From: Maritalea myrionectae DSM 19524
GTDB lineage: Bacteria; Pseudomonadota; Alphaproteobacteria; Rhizobiales; Devosiaceae
DNA length: 64,000 nt
Direction of reading: 5' to 3'
Assembly (NCBI RefSeq): GCF_000423365.1
Contig: NZ_AUHV01000002.1
Coordinates: 603,260-667,259, forward strand
The stretch's first letter is position 1. Each line of letters begins with the position of its first letter. This document shows, piece by piece, positions 18,300 through 26,473 of this stretch. The notes under the pieces were generated by a model. It made no database searches. It saw only the letters and a program-made list of their open reading frames with translations, and was not told the origin of the DNA. Position numbers and translations under genes: made by a program.

Positions 18300-19277
18300 C
18301 TATTCCGGTGCACCGACGGGCTTTGGGGCGAAGCGAGTCCAGAGGGGTTTGATGATTTTTACGCCGATGGGGATCAGGATGATGCCGAGGGTGAGGCCGA
18401 AGATGCCGTCTAGGCCCGCGGTGACGGTCCATTCTATGGCGCCTTGCCAGGTGCCGATGGCGTGGGCGGCGTTTACGGCGATGTGGTGAATCCAATCATA
18501 GGGGGCGGAGAAACCCATTTGGTCGAGCGCGTGCAAGATGATCGAGCCGCCGACCCAGAGCATGGCGGCGGTGCCGACGACCATCAATAGAGTCATGAAT
18601 TTGGGCATGCCGTAAACAATGCCGCGACCGAGGGCGCGGGTGGCGCTCAGGCGGCCCTTTTCGGCCAGATAGAGGCCAACATCGTCGGCTTTCACGATCA
18701 GCGCCACGGCGCCATAAACCAGCACGGTGATGCCGATGGCGACCATGGCCAAAGTGGCGGCTTCCATCCACAAGGCGCTTTCCGGAATGGCGGCCAGGGC
18801 GATGGTCATGATTTCGGCCGAGAGGATAAAATCGGTTTTGATGGCGCCAGCCACCTTTTCTTTTTCCAGATGTGCGGCATCGCCTTCGGCGTGGCTGCCG
18901 TCCGGGCCGCCATGACCTTTGCCAAACCCCAAGAAATGCGCGATTTTTTCCGCGCCTTCAAAGCACAAATAGCCGCCGCCCAGCATCAGCAAAGGCGGAA
19001 TCATCCATGGCGCAAAGGCCGATAGGGCCAGCCCGGCGGGCAACAGGAACACCAGCTTGTTGATCAGCGAGGCGCGGGCGATTTTGGCCACCATGGGCAA
19101 TTCGCGCGCCGGGGAAAAACCCTGCATATATTTGGGGGTGACGGCGGCATCATCAATCACCGCGCCGGCGGCTTTGGAGCCTGCCTTGACGGCCTGCGCC
19201 GTCACATCATCCACTGACGCTGCGGCCAATTTAGCCAGCGCCGCCACATCATCCAGCAGTGCCATCAACCCGCTCAT
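18300..19277 (-). CDS. DUF808 family membrane protein (YedI-like)
   Basis: A 325-residue inner membrane protein with five or more hydrophobic segments. The N-terminal MSGLMALLDDVAALAKLAA and the LLMLGGGYLCFEGAEKI block are characteristic of DUF808. Function of the family is unknown; some annotations link it to DNA repair, which I consider weak. A broken piece of the same gene lies 1.2 kb away at 17162-17252. Confidence 0.9.
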   Translation of the reverse strand: MSGLMALLDDVAALAKLAAASVDDVTAQAVKAGSKAAGAVIDDAAVTPKYMQGFSPARELPMVAKIARASLINKLVFLLPAGLALSAFAPWMIPPLLMLGGGYLCFEGAEKIAHFLGFGKGHGGPDGSHAEGDAAHLEKEKVAGAIKTDFILSAEIMTIALAAIPESALWMEAATLAMVAIGITVLVYGAVALIVKADDVGLYLAEKGRLSATRALGRGIVYGMPKFMTLLMVVGTAAMLWVGGSIILHALDQMGFSAPYDWIHHIAVNAAHAIGTWQGAIEWTVTAGLDGIFGLTLGIILIPIGVKIIKPLWTRFAPKPVGAPE

Positions 19278-19383
19278 GCCTGTCTCCCGAATTATTCGCG
19301 CCGACAGTGCGGCGGGGTATATTCTGACCTGCCGAATGGCCTGTCTTTGGCAACATTATCGCCTGATTGGTTCGGTGGATCAA

Positions 19384-19959
19384 GGGTTTACCGCGTCACA
19401 AAACCTGGCTTTGCCCGACTGATTGAGCCAAGAGCGGCGCCCTCTGCTGGAACATGTTGCGGCGGAGGCCATTGACCTGGCCATTCGGCTGGTCCCTGCC
19501 CCAACGGCCGATTTGATCAGCACCCGCCTGATGAATACGCGCTACCGCGTTTGTGCGTCTCCGCATTATTTGGCGCACAATGAAGATTTGAAGGGGTCTC
19601 AAGACCCCGTTCGCCACCAATGTTTGCGCTTTGCGCTGCCGGAATATCGGACCCATTGGCGGTTCAAAACCCAGGAGAATGCGGCTTTTGAGGTGAATGT
19701 TTCAGGCCATCTTGTTATTGCCAACGCCTTGTCTTTGCGGCGTGCCGCCTTGGCCGGCTATGGCCCGGCGCTGATGGCAGATTGGCTTGTGGCATCAGAC
19801 CTTGCTGAGGGCCGTTTGGTTGATCTGTTCCCCAACTATGAATCCACGGCCACTGAATTTGATACGGCCGCGTTTGCACTCTACCCTTCACGCGCATATC
19901 TGCCGCAAAAGGTGCGCGTTATGATTGACTTCCTGCGCGAGAAACTGGGTTCGCATTAG
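19384..19959 (+). pseudogene. Decayed LysR-family regulator (effector domain only)
   Basis: From 19423 an open frame of 178 residues matches only the substrate-binding half of LysR regulators (AIDLAIRLVPAPTADLISTRL, RYRVCASPHYL, GYGPALMADWLVASDL). No helix-turn-helix precedes it. Directly upstream the same frame continues as TASQNLALPD, then a TGA at 19420-19422, then LSQERR; LysR relatives read through here. The gene has thus lost its N-terminus and carries a stop. A TTG at 19423 could still allow a short product. Confidence 0.7.
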
Positions 19960-19981
19960 GAAGATGATCGGCTTGCCGCCG

Positions 19982-20398
19982 CTAAGGACGCACCAGCATG
20001 ACGGAGCATTTCGCATGTTGTGCGATCTTGCCGCCATTGGATGGCCAGATATATTCCACGGCCCCGGGCAGATGGCTCGCCATCACAACAAGATCGGCGC
20101 CTGTGTCGTCAATCGCGTGTATCAGGGCATTATCGATTTCTGTGGCCGGGTCATTTGCCATGGCGGTGTGGGCCGTGGCCTCAATGCCGCGCTTATCGAT
20201 CTCCCCATCCACAAAACTTTGCAGTTTCTGACTGAATTCCTTTGGGTTGTGGCCAAGCGCGCCGGGTGCGCTCGAGGTGACCCCGACATAGGTGATGGGC
20301 AAGCCATAATGCTTGGCCAAATCCGCAGCGCAGTCTAGCGCGCGCTCCAGCTTGTCGACATGGGCCAAGTCCACGGGTGTCATGATCCTATTGAACAT
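19982..20398 (-). CDS. Universal stress protein (UspA family)
   Basis: A single-domain Usp of 138 residues: MFNRIMTPVDLAHVDKLERAL at the N-terminus, GADLVVMASHLPG in the nucleotide-binding loop and a C-terminal CSVMLVR strand. The start at 20398 is chosen because AAGGAG lies 7 nt upstream; in-frame ATGs at 20404 and 20440 are badly spaced. Usp proteins bind ATP or AMP and act in stress survival. Confidence 0.88.
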   Translation of the reverse strand: MFNRIMTPVDLAHVDKLERALDCAADLAKHYGLPITYVGVTSSAPGALGHNPKEFSQKLQSFVDGEIDKRGIEATAHTAMANDPATEIDNALIHAIDDTGADLVVMASHLPGAVEYIWPSNGGKIAQHAKCSVMLVRP

Positions 20399-20559
20399 AT
20401 GCATGCTCCTTTTTGTGTTCGCGTGCACAGACTGTTCCAATTTTATCGCAGCAAAAGCTGCTGCATTCGATCCGTGCCTCTACTTCGTTTCACCCCCCAA
20501 TGTTAAACGTTCCCAAAGGGTGTGCATTGATCTGCGTCACATTTTGTTAAATAACAATT

Positions 20560-20660
20560 TTGCACATTATTCCCGGATCGAAACCTGAAGGTTCGAACGG
20601 CAAATTAAAAGGGGCAGCACTTGATTGGCGGGCCAGAAAAAGCGATCTTGGCCCGCACCC
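20560..20660 (+). other. Untranslated leader with two hairpins before the DUF1989 gene
   Basis: The 305-bp region 20399-20703 has no gene. It contains a hairpin around GAAACC/GGTTC near 20580 and a stronger one, GCGGGCCA (20628-20635) pairing with TGGCCCGC (20649-20656). They could form a structured leader. Urea-carboxylase-associated genes often follow guanidine riboswitches, but I do not recognise that consensus here. Confidence 0.35.
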
Positions 20661-20703
20661 AACGACCAGTTGTGGCCAATTGGCCAAAGCCTTGAGAGTG
20701 AAT

Positions 20704-21546
20704 ATGAAAAAGCCTATCGATGCCGAAGCGCGACGCGCCGTTAAACCTGTCATTTGTTACCCGGTGGACGCCCTGCCACAACCCGATATGACGGCTTATG
20801 AAGGATTTCGGGCGCAGGCGAAAAAGATCGATGAAGTGGTTGTGCCGCCGCGAGATGCGGCTACATTTAACGTGCCAGCAGGCGGATTTTTTCGCATCAC
20901 CTCCGTCGAAGGCCCGCAAGTTGGCGATCTAAATTTGTGGCATGCCGACGATTTGACCGAGCGTTTTTATTCAGGCAAGACCCGCGCCCTACACGGCACC
21001 CATGTCACCACCGGCCAACGGTTGTGGTCGAGCTTTCCAGCGCTGCGCCCGATGGCCACAATCGTTCAAGACACGCTGGACTGGTATGGCAAGGATGAGT
21101 TTGGAGGATCGGTGCATGATGTGATTGGCACTCGCTGCGATCCCTATACGCACAATTTGCTGTCGGGCGGGCACTATCACCATTGCTGCCATTCAAACCT
21201 GACGCGCGCATTGGCAGATGCGACCGGATTGCCGCTGCACGAAGCTGAGACGCATGTGCATGATGTGCTCAATGTTTTTATGTGCACCGGATTCACCCGC
21301 GACACTGGACAATATTTTATGAAGGCCAGCCCAGTTCGGCCCGGCGACTTCCTTGAGTTTTTCGCCGAAGTTCCGTTGCTGGGTGCCTTATCAACCTGCC
21401 CGGGCGGCGATTGCTCTGCCGAGCATTCCTCGGACCAGGCCGCATGCTATCCGCTGTTGGTGGAAGTGTTTGAAACACCTCAAGGCGTACTGGCCGCATG
21501 GAACGAACCGCCCGCCAATGGCTATGACCGCAGCCATGGCCGATAA
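20704..21546 (+). CDS. DUF1989 / urea carboxylase-associated family protein
   Basis: A 280-residue protein. Blocks such as PPRDAATFNVPAGGFFRI, VGDLNLWHADDL, HDVIGTRCDPYTHNLLSG and the CxxH/C-rich CHSNL segment fit DUF1989, found beside urea carboxylase and in amino-acid catabolism clusters. The start at 20704 (MKKPID) gives the usual family length; the frame stays open further up to 20560 but this adds an unlikely leader. No urea carboxylase or transporter is nearby, so it is an orphan member. Confidence 0.8.
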   Translation: MKKPIDAEARRAVKPVICYPVDALPQPDMTAYEGFRAQAKKIDEVVVPPRDAATFNVPAGGFFRITSVEGPQVGDLNLWHADDLTERFYSGKTRALHGTHVTTGQRLWSSFPALRPMATIVQDTLDWYGKDEFGGSVHDVIGTRCDPYTHNLLSGGHYHHCCHSNLTRALADATGLPLHEAETHVHDVLNVFMCTGFTRDTGQYFMKASPVRPGDFLEFFAEVPLLGALSTCPGGDCSAEHSSDQAACYPLLVEVFETPQGVLAAWNEPPANGYDRSHGR

Positions 21547-21635
21547 ACGATCTTTTTGGCTGGCCGCTACGTACGAAACCAAAGCCGCGCGCATGCGTTG
21601 TGCTTAAAGCTGGTATTTAACCGAAGGAGTTTCTC

Positions 21636-22310
21636 ATGAGCACGAAGACAATTTTGATCACAGGTGCATCAAGCGGCATCGGCGCGGCCACCGCACGGTT
21701 GGCAGTTGAAAAAGGCTGGCAAGTGGGCCTGTTTGCTCGGTCTGAAGAAAAGCTCAATGCGCTTGTTGAGGAACTCGGCGATAAGGCGACCGCATTGCCC
21801 GGCGATGTGACCGACTTTGACAGCGTGAAAGCAGCCATGGACGGTTTTGCCAGCAAGGTTGGCGGCATTGATGCGGTTTACGCCAACGCAGGCACAGGAC
21901 TTTCTGCCCCCGGCACCGATGCGGGTGATCCAGACGAATGGGCAAATATGGTCAATGTGAACATACTCGGGGTGCTGTGGACGGTGAAGGCCGCCATGCC
22001 GCATTTGAAGGCACGCAAGGGCCATTTGCTGCTGACAGGGTCCGCCGCTGGTCGTCGGCATATTGCCGGTTCAGTTTATGGCGCCTCCAAATGGTTTGTT
22101 CATGGCTATGGCGGCAACCTTTCGGAAGAAATGAAAGAATTTGGCGGCCGCTGCACGGTGATCGCGCCGGGCATGGTGGACACGCCATTCTTTGATGAAC
22201 CAAAGCCCGACAAATTGCAGCCAGAAGACATTGCCAATGCCGTCTTCCACGCGCTTGACGCTGATCCACGCTGTGCTGTGAATGAAATCTTCCTGATGCC
22301 AACGCAATAG
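21636..22310 (+). CDS. Short-chain dehydrogenase/reductase
   Basis: A 224-residue classical SDR. ITGASSGIGAATARLA binds the nucleotide, NAGTG follows, and the catalytic Ser and YGASK are in LLTGSAAGRRHIAGSVYGASK. GAAGGAG precedes the ATG. The family covers clavulanate dehydrogenase-like NADP enzymes; the substrate is unknown. Confidence 0.87.
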   Translation: MSTKTILITGASSGIGAATARLAVEKGWQVGLFARSEEKLNALVEELGDKATALPGDVTDFDSVKAAMDGFASKVGGIDAVYANAGTGLSAPGTDAGDPDEWANMVNVNILGVLWTVKAAMPHLKARKGHLLLTGSAAGRRHIAGSVYGASKWFVHGYGGNLSEEMKEFGGRCTVIAPGMVDTPFFDEPKPDKLQPEDIANAVFHALDADPRCAVNEIFLMPTQ

Positions 22311-22336
22311 CGACCGGCACCACAAACTCTGATGAG

Positions 22337-22362
22337 GGCGCCCCCGGATCATGTCCGGGGCC
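22337..22362. repeat. Dispersed palindromic repeat copy
   Basis: CGCCCCCGGATCATGTCCGG followed by GGC folds as a hairpin and belongs to the same class as the elements at 15.5-15.9 kb. Confidence 0.65.
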
Positions 22363-22459
22363 GCCACACGCCAAGCTCTGCCCCACTTGATCCAAAACAA
22401 GGCGCGACATGCTATCTGCTCGTATGCTTATATTTAGATAAGTGGCAAAAAGGTGGCTT

Positions 22460-22831
22460 ATGAAGCGGGATATGGACTTGGTGCGCAAGATATTGATTGC
22501 GATTGAAAATTCGGTGGATGATGAACCCGGCACCATCGATCTGCCCCATGATGACTATAATGACGTGACCGTTTTTCAGCATGTGCGCCTGATGCATGAA
22601 GGCAATTTGATCCATGCCGTTGAAGGCCGCGGATTTGACAAATCTGCGCCATGGTATCCCCACTCGCTGACCTGGCACGGTCATGATTTTCTGGATGCCG
22701 TACGCGATGATGCGATTTGGGCCCGGGTGCGGATGCGCGAAAAAGAAAGCGGCTATACGCTGCCGCTGGAAGGGCTTTACCAGCTGGCCATCTTTGAGCT
22801 GAACAACAAGCTGGGCCTGATTGGCGGCTAG
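22460..22831 (+). CDS. DUF2513 domain protein
   Basis: A 123-residue protein starting MKRDMDLVRKILIAIE, the typical DUF2513 opening, followed by HVRLMHEGNLIHAVEG and LTWHGHDFLDAVRDD. The family has a winged-helix-like fold and is often found on mobile elements; function is unknown. The start at 22460 is taken from the family pattern, with AAAGGTGG upstream. Confidence 0.82.
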   Translation: MKRDMDLVRKILIAIENSVDDEPGTIDLPHDDYNDVTVFQHVRLMHEGNLIHAVEGRGFDKSAPWYPHSLTWHGHDFLDAVRDDAIWARVRMREKESGYTLPLEGLYQLAIFELNNKLGLIGG

Positions 22832-22855
22832 TGCACAAGGGTGCCAGATGCGGCG

Positions 22856-23362
22856 TTATTGCCCCTTTTTAATCGACTCGTGCAGCGAGTTGATCAGCTC
22901 GCTTTTTTGCAGTTTCACTTTATCATCATGCTCATGCTGCAGCGCCCAGCTGATGGCATTGATATGTAATTCCAGAATGTCTTGCTCTTTTTCCAGCAGA
23001 TCGGGCACAGCACGAATGGCCGCACAAAGGCTTTTGCCGACCTCACCCACCAGCTGATAATTGAAAGTGGCGGCCTGCCCTTTCAGATCGTGAGCGCGCA
23101 TAAAAATATCTTCCAACCGTTCCTTGAACGGCTTGCGCGCCGCCAGATCGGCCTTCATCGACGCCACCGCCTGTTTGACAATATCGGGATAGTTTTCGCC
23201 CAACTTGCGAATGCGTTGCTCTGCGGCAAACTCCATTTCTTTCAATGTATGCCCGGTATTCGGCCTTATGACCTCCGCCAGTCGATTGCGCGGGGTGTAA
23301 AACTCAACCTCATGATCGGCCTTAAGGCGCGGCGTGGAACTTGGCTTCTTGCCCTCACTCAT
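22856..23362 (-). CDS. Histidine phosphotransfer (HPt) domain protein
   Basis: A 168-residue protein with an HPt signature near residues 88-100: MRAHDLKGQAATFNY, where the His is the phosphoacceptor. The helix that follows (VGEVGKSLCAAIR) completes the four-helix bundle. It overlaps the response regulator upstream by 8 nt, so the two form a phosphorelay pair. No cognate histidine kinase is encoded nearby. Confidence 0.85.
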   Translation of the reverse strand: MSEGKKPSSTPRLKADHEVEFYTPRNRLAEVIRPNTGHTLKEMEFAAEQRIRKLGENYPDIVKQAVASMKADLAARKPFKERLEDIFMRAHDLKGQAATFNYQLVGEVGKSLCAAIRAVPDLLEKEQDILELHINAISWALQHEHDDKVKLQKSELINSLHESIKKGQ

Positions 23363-23963
23363 GTGCTTGCGCCTCCTTTTGTTTTGTCATCTCGGGATTG
23401 TGCGGGGTTTGTATCGCCTCACCCTTGCCATCGTCAGCGATATTGGTGCCCTCCGGGTTTTTGCGCCGATCTTCCCCATCAAAACCGCGCAATGTTCGGC
23501 GACGATCTGGCCCCGTATAATCACTGGTTTTCACAAATTGGCGCGGATGATCCCGCATATAGGTGAACCGATCAAACAGGCCTGCCACGGAAACGGGTTT
23601 GCACAAAACCTCGTTGGCGCCACTGTCCCGCGCCTGGCGCACATGTTCCACTGTTGAATAGGACGTGAGCACCAAAACGGCCAAATCGCGGATGGCCTCA
23701 TCATCGTGGTTGCGGACCTTTTTGATCATCTCAAATCCGCTGACCGGCTTCATCAACAAATCCACAATCATGATGTCGGGGAGTTCACTCTCGGCCATTT
23801 GCAGGCCCTCTTTTGCCGAAAGCGCATGGCGGATTTTCTTAATGCGCATGCCCAACAGCATGTCGCGCAGAATATTGTGCATGTGCTGATTGTCATCGAC
23901 GATCAACACTTTCAAATCACCAAAATTATATTTCGTATTATGCCCGAATAAATTGCTCGACAT
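23355..23963 (-). CDS. Response regulator receiver protein
   Basis: A 202-residue protein. The receiver domain occupies about residues 15-140: VLIVDDNQHMHN (acidic pocket), DIMIVDLLMKP (phosphoacceptor Asp), VLVLTSYS and EVLCKPVS (Lys). The remaining 60 residues are charged, with YTGPDRRR and GEDRRKNPEG words, and no DNA-binding or enzymatic domain. Coupled to the HPt gene by overlap. Its role is probably in a multi-step phosphorelay. Confidence 0.9.
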   Translation of the reverse strand: MSSNLFGHNTKYNFGDLKVLIVDDNQHMHNILRDMLLGMRIKKIRHALSAKEGLQMAESELPDIMIVDLLMKPVSGFEMIKKVRNHDDEAIRDLAVLVLTSYSTVEHVRQARDSGANEVLCKPVSVAGLFDRFTYMRDHPRQFVKTSDYTGPDRRRTLRGFDGEDRRKNPEGTNIADDGKGEAIQTPHNPEMTKQKEAQAHE

Positions 23964-24030
23964 GTGCCTGCCTATATCTTGGCGTTCAAGCTAACAGTCT
24001 TGAGTAAGGAAAAAGTGAATTGGCTGGGAA

Positions 24031-24125
24031 ATGGAGCGGGTGAAGGGAATAACACCTGTTTTTCGCGGTAAAAGTTTCAACCGGTTAGCTCAAGTGCGCT
24101 CCAAAATGTACCGCAATATGTACCC
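24031..24125. repeat. Left attachment site (attL), direct repeat copy 1
   Basis: Identical over 95 bp to 63906-64000. Its left end TGGAGCGGGTGAAGGGAAT resembles, on the minus strand, the 3' end of a tRNA (acceptor strand CACCCGC, discriminator T, CCA). The rest is not tRNA-like, so no tRNA gene is intact here. The repeat merges into a 12-bp repeat array on its right. Confidence 0.88.
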
Positions 24126-24150
24126 CAGTTTGTACCACAGTTTGGAGCGC
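24096..24150. repeat. Three 12-bp direct repeats inside a 10-bp inverted repeat
   Basis: ATGTACCGCAAT, ATGTACCCCAGT and TTGTACCACAGT follow one another at 24106-24141. They are framed by the perfect inverted pair GCGCTCCAAA (24096-24105) and TTTGGAGCGC (24141-24150). The same 12-mers occur as three tandem copies upstream of the integrase at 63796-63831. They are good candidates for integrase arm-type or excision-factor sites. Confidence 0.7.
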
Positions 24151-24182
24151 AGAACGGTCAGCAATCAAGCCGCCCGCATAGA

Positions 24183-24635
24183 TCAATAATTCTCTTCTAT
24201 CACCCTGGCGCCATGCTGCAGTGAAAGGCGCGCCTTTGGCCTTTCTTTCACCATTGCTTCAAATGCGGTCCTGGCGGTACCAGAGTCCCGTGCAAAAATT
24301 AGGGTGCTGACGTGTTTGTTGCCGTCCAGTTCCTTCACTACAAAAGAGTAATTGTTGATCACCAGTTCTGATGGACGTTGAAAATTTGCCCAAAGGAAGG
24401 ATCCCCGGTGTCGGCACTTTGGGCAGCGCAGCCTTTCGCTAAAATGCAGTTCCCCCCGTCGTGGGACAAGCGGGTGATGCGCGCCTACATAGTGCGCCAT
24501 CTTTCGCAGATCCAAAATCCGTGCATAGCGACATTCGATATTTGAGCAGACTGCCCAAATATCCATATGCTTGCAAACTGCATCCAAAATCGTCTTAATT
24601 TCACCTACCATACCTCCCAAATACCATGAGAACAA
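24183..24635 (-). CDS. Hypothetical Cys-rich prophage protein
   Basis: Up to 150 residues, first gene inside attL. Two Cys pairs are seen, CSNIEC and CPKC, the latter in LRCPKCRHRGSF, suggesting a zinc-ribbon. An internal ATG at 24611 follows GGGAGG but with only 1 nt spacing, so the start is uncertain. No family recognised. It lies next to the Dam gene but is separated by a hairpin. Confidence 0.55.
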   Translation of the reverse strand: MFSWYLGGMVGEIKTILDAVCKHMDIWAVCSNIECRYARILDLRKMAHYVGAHHPLVPRRGELHFSERLRCPKCRHRGSFLWANFQRPSELVINNYSFVVKELDGNKHVSTLIFARDSGTARTAFEAMVKERPKARLSLQHGARVIEENY

Positions 24636-24650
24636 AAATAGAACAATTAG

Positions 24651-24690
24651 AATTCAGCGGGTAGAGATGCAAACCTCGACCCGCTGAATT
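24651..24690 (-). terminator. Hairpin after the dam gene
   Basis: AATTCAGCGGGT and ACCCGCTGAATT are perfect 12-bp arms around a 16-nt loop. On the minus strand it follows the Dam stop by 9 nt and is followed by a T-rich stretch. Likely a terminator. Confidence 0.55.
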
Positions 24691-24698
24691 GCCATCCG

Positions 24699-25538
24699 CT
24701 AAAGAGAAAACAGATTTCGCTCTTCGGGTAGATCAAAGTTATAGATCAACACCTCTTTTGCGTCTGTCGTGCGACCGGTTGCATGCCCAATCGTGTATTT
24801 GAGTTCAAAACTTTCTAACCGATGGCTGGCAAAGGCATTCCGTACACCTTCAGTGTCATTTAGCGAGACAATAGCTTTGGCAGCCATATTCGACATAGCG
24901 TTGCTGATCTTTTCAAACTCGGATCGAGCAAAAAGCTCTTTGCCATAATCATCCTCACAGCCCCAATAGGGCGGATCCAGATAAAACAAAGTGTCTGGCC
25001 GATCATAGCGCTCAACAAACTCCGCCCAATCTAGGTTTTCAATGATGACACCTGCCAACCGTTCAAAAATCTCTTCAAGCATCGGGCTTAACTTGCTCAC
25101 ATCAAACCGAGCTGGCCGACCCGGATCAACTCCAAAACCACGCCCCGTAACTTTACCACCGTACGAGGTGCGCTGAAGATACAAGAACCGCGCAGCGCGC
25201 TCTAAATCTGTTAGGGTTTGTGGATCCGTTGCCGAAAGGCGTTCAAATTCTTTCCTTGAAGTGAGCTGAAACTGCAAAAACTGCATAAAGCTCACATAAT
25301 GGCGCTGTAACACCCGAAAAAGGTTCACCACCTCGCCACTTTTGTCGTTGATCACTTCTGCAGCGGGGCGGTGATTGCGTTTAAAAAACACCCCGCCCAT
25401 GCCCACAAAAACTTCTGCATAGAGAACATGATCAACCCGATTGATACGGTCCACTATCTTTGAGGCCAGCAAACGCTTGCCACCCATATAAGGCGCAGGT
25501 GTGCTGACAGGGCGAACCATTTGATATTGATTATTCAT
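24699..25538 (-). CDS. DNA adenine methylase (D12 class, Dam-like)
   Basis: A 279-residue N6-adenine methyltransferase. Motif I-like PAPYMGGKRLL is at residues 14-24, the catalytic DPPY appears in LFYLDPPYWGCEDDYG, and the MGGVFFKRNHR block of the class is present. Phage Dam enzymes methylate short targets (GATC in the classic case) and protect from host restriction. It sits at the left end of the prophage, away from the replication genes. Confidence 0.9.
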   Translation of the reverse strand: MNNQYQMVRPVSTPAPYMGGKRLLASKIVDRINRVDHVLYAEVFVGMGGVFFKRNHRPAAEVINDKSGEVVNLFRVLQRHYVSFMQFLQFQLTSRKEFERLSATDPQTLTDLERAARFLYLQRTSYGGKVTGRGFGVDPGRPARFDVSKLSPMLEEIFERLAGVIIENLDWAEFVERYDRPDTLFYLDPPYWGCEDDYGKELFARSEFEKISNAMSNMAAKAIVSLNDTEGVRNAFASHRLESFELKYTIGHATGRTTDAKEVLIYNFDLPEERNLFSL

Positions 25539-25692
25539 TTAGATATTTGCCTTAGACATATCGACGCCAGCTGGCGAAGGCGGAGCCGATGTTTAAGGCT
25601 GACTTGACATTGGGCCGGGTAGATTGCCTAAATCTTTGTCCCGGTTAGGCGGCGTTGGCGCGCCGCTTACTCCGTCAAATGGAGATTGATGA

Positions 25693-26136
25693 ATGATTTC
25701 GATTGAAGACGTAAAGTCACGTATCACTGGAGGCTTGCCAGAAAACATAGCTGACCAAGTCAATGAGCTTAATCAGCTGCATCCTGACGTTGTAACGAGC
25801 TTGTTGATGTCAGAGTCAACGAAAGCAGCCAGAATTCAAGTGTATGTTAAGGGCGACACATCAAAAATGGTGCAAAAGCTGGTCGCCATTGCTTGGTTAA
25901 GTGCTACGCGATACCAACAAGATGAAATCAAAGAAACGATCACCGAACGCCAAGAGAAAATAGCAAAATCCTCGGTTTATGCCGCTATTGCATCGGTAGT
26001 TTTCGCGTTCCTACTTGTAGTTTCATCAGCGACACAAGCGTGGATTGCTTTTCAAAAACTTGATGATCGTCCAGAAGCCTATCCACCTGTCATTTCCCCT
26101 CCGGTGGCTTCCGTCCCACCAACCGCAACACAATAG
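25693..26136 (+). CDS. Small membrane protein, plus-strand prophage cargo
   Basis: A 147-residue protein of unknown family. Residues 1-90 are helical and soluble; one transmembrane segment lies near 99-118 (AAIASVVFAFLLVVSSATQAW) followed by a proline-rich tail (PPVISPPVASVPP). It is on the opposite strand to all structural genes and overlaps the 3' end of the holin-like gene by 47 bp. A TTGACA at 25605-25610 upstream suggests its own promoter. It looks like an independently expressed lysogenic gene, perhaps acting at the membrane. Confidence 0.6.
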   Translation: MISIEDVKSRITGGLPENIADQVNELNQLHPDVVTSLLMSESTKAARIQVYVKGDTSKMVQKLVAIAWLSATRYQQDEIKETITERQEKIAKSSVYAAIASVVFAFLLVVSSATQAWIAFQKLDDRPEAYPPVISPPVASVPPTATQ

Positions 26137-26419
26137 AAACGGGATCCTTTGAGCTTTCGCGCAGCCAGATAATCAGATTGCGTCCGGCAACGCCTAACGC
26201 GCCTGCCACAGCGTTGCCTGCAGTCTCATTGAGGCCAAACAGAACAATCACAGGTTCTGTGGCAACATAGGCGACAAACACGCCAGCGATCAGACTGATC
26301 GTTGCGGTCAAGAACGAATGATCGCGCAGATTAAGCAAGATGGAAATTACAGCTCCGACTGAAGCGGCGACGATAGTGGAAGACTTAGCGGCCAACACGG
26401 TCCAAAGATGATCCAGCAT
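26090..26419 (-). CDS. Putative holin
   Basis: About 109 residues, with two or three hydrophobic segments (STIVAASVGAVISILL, LTATISLIAGVFVAYV, NAVAGALGVAGRNLIIWL) and a basic C-terminus. It lies downstream of a second small membrane protein and the endolysin, the usual place for a holin. The ATG at 26419 is chosen; an in-frame GTG at 26455 is possible. Confidence 0.6.
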   Translation of the reverse strand: MLDHLWTVLAAKSSTIVAASVGAVISILLNLRDHSFLTATISLIAGVFVAYVATEPVIVLFGLNETAGNAVAGALGVAGRNLIIWLRESSKDPVSIVLRLVGRKPPEGK

Positions 26420-26442
26420 TAAAATTATCCAGAAATGAGCAA

Positions 26443-26468
26443 GAAAAAGGCGCACTCAAAGGCGCGCC
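26443..26468 (-). terminator. Possible terminator between lysis genes
   Basis: On the minus strand GGCGC (26468-26464) and GCGCC (26453-26449) pair around a 10-nt loop and are followed by TTTTTCTT. Short stem, so tentative; if real it would limit holin expression. Confidence 0.4.
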
Positions 26469-26473
26469 TGAGA

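Noticed and set aside
24031..24052. tRNA gene at the attachment site
   Set aside because: Only a 19-bp stretch resembles a tRNA 3' end; no anticodon or D arm follows on either side, so I call no tRNA.
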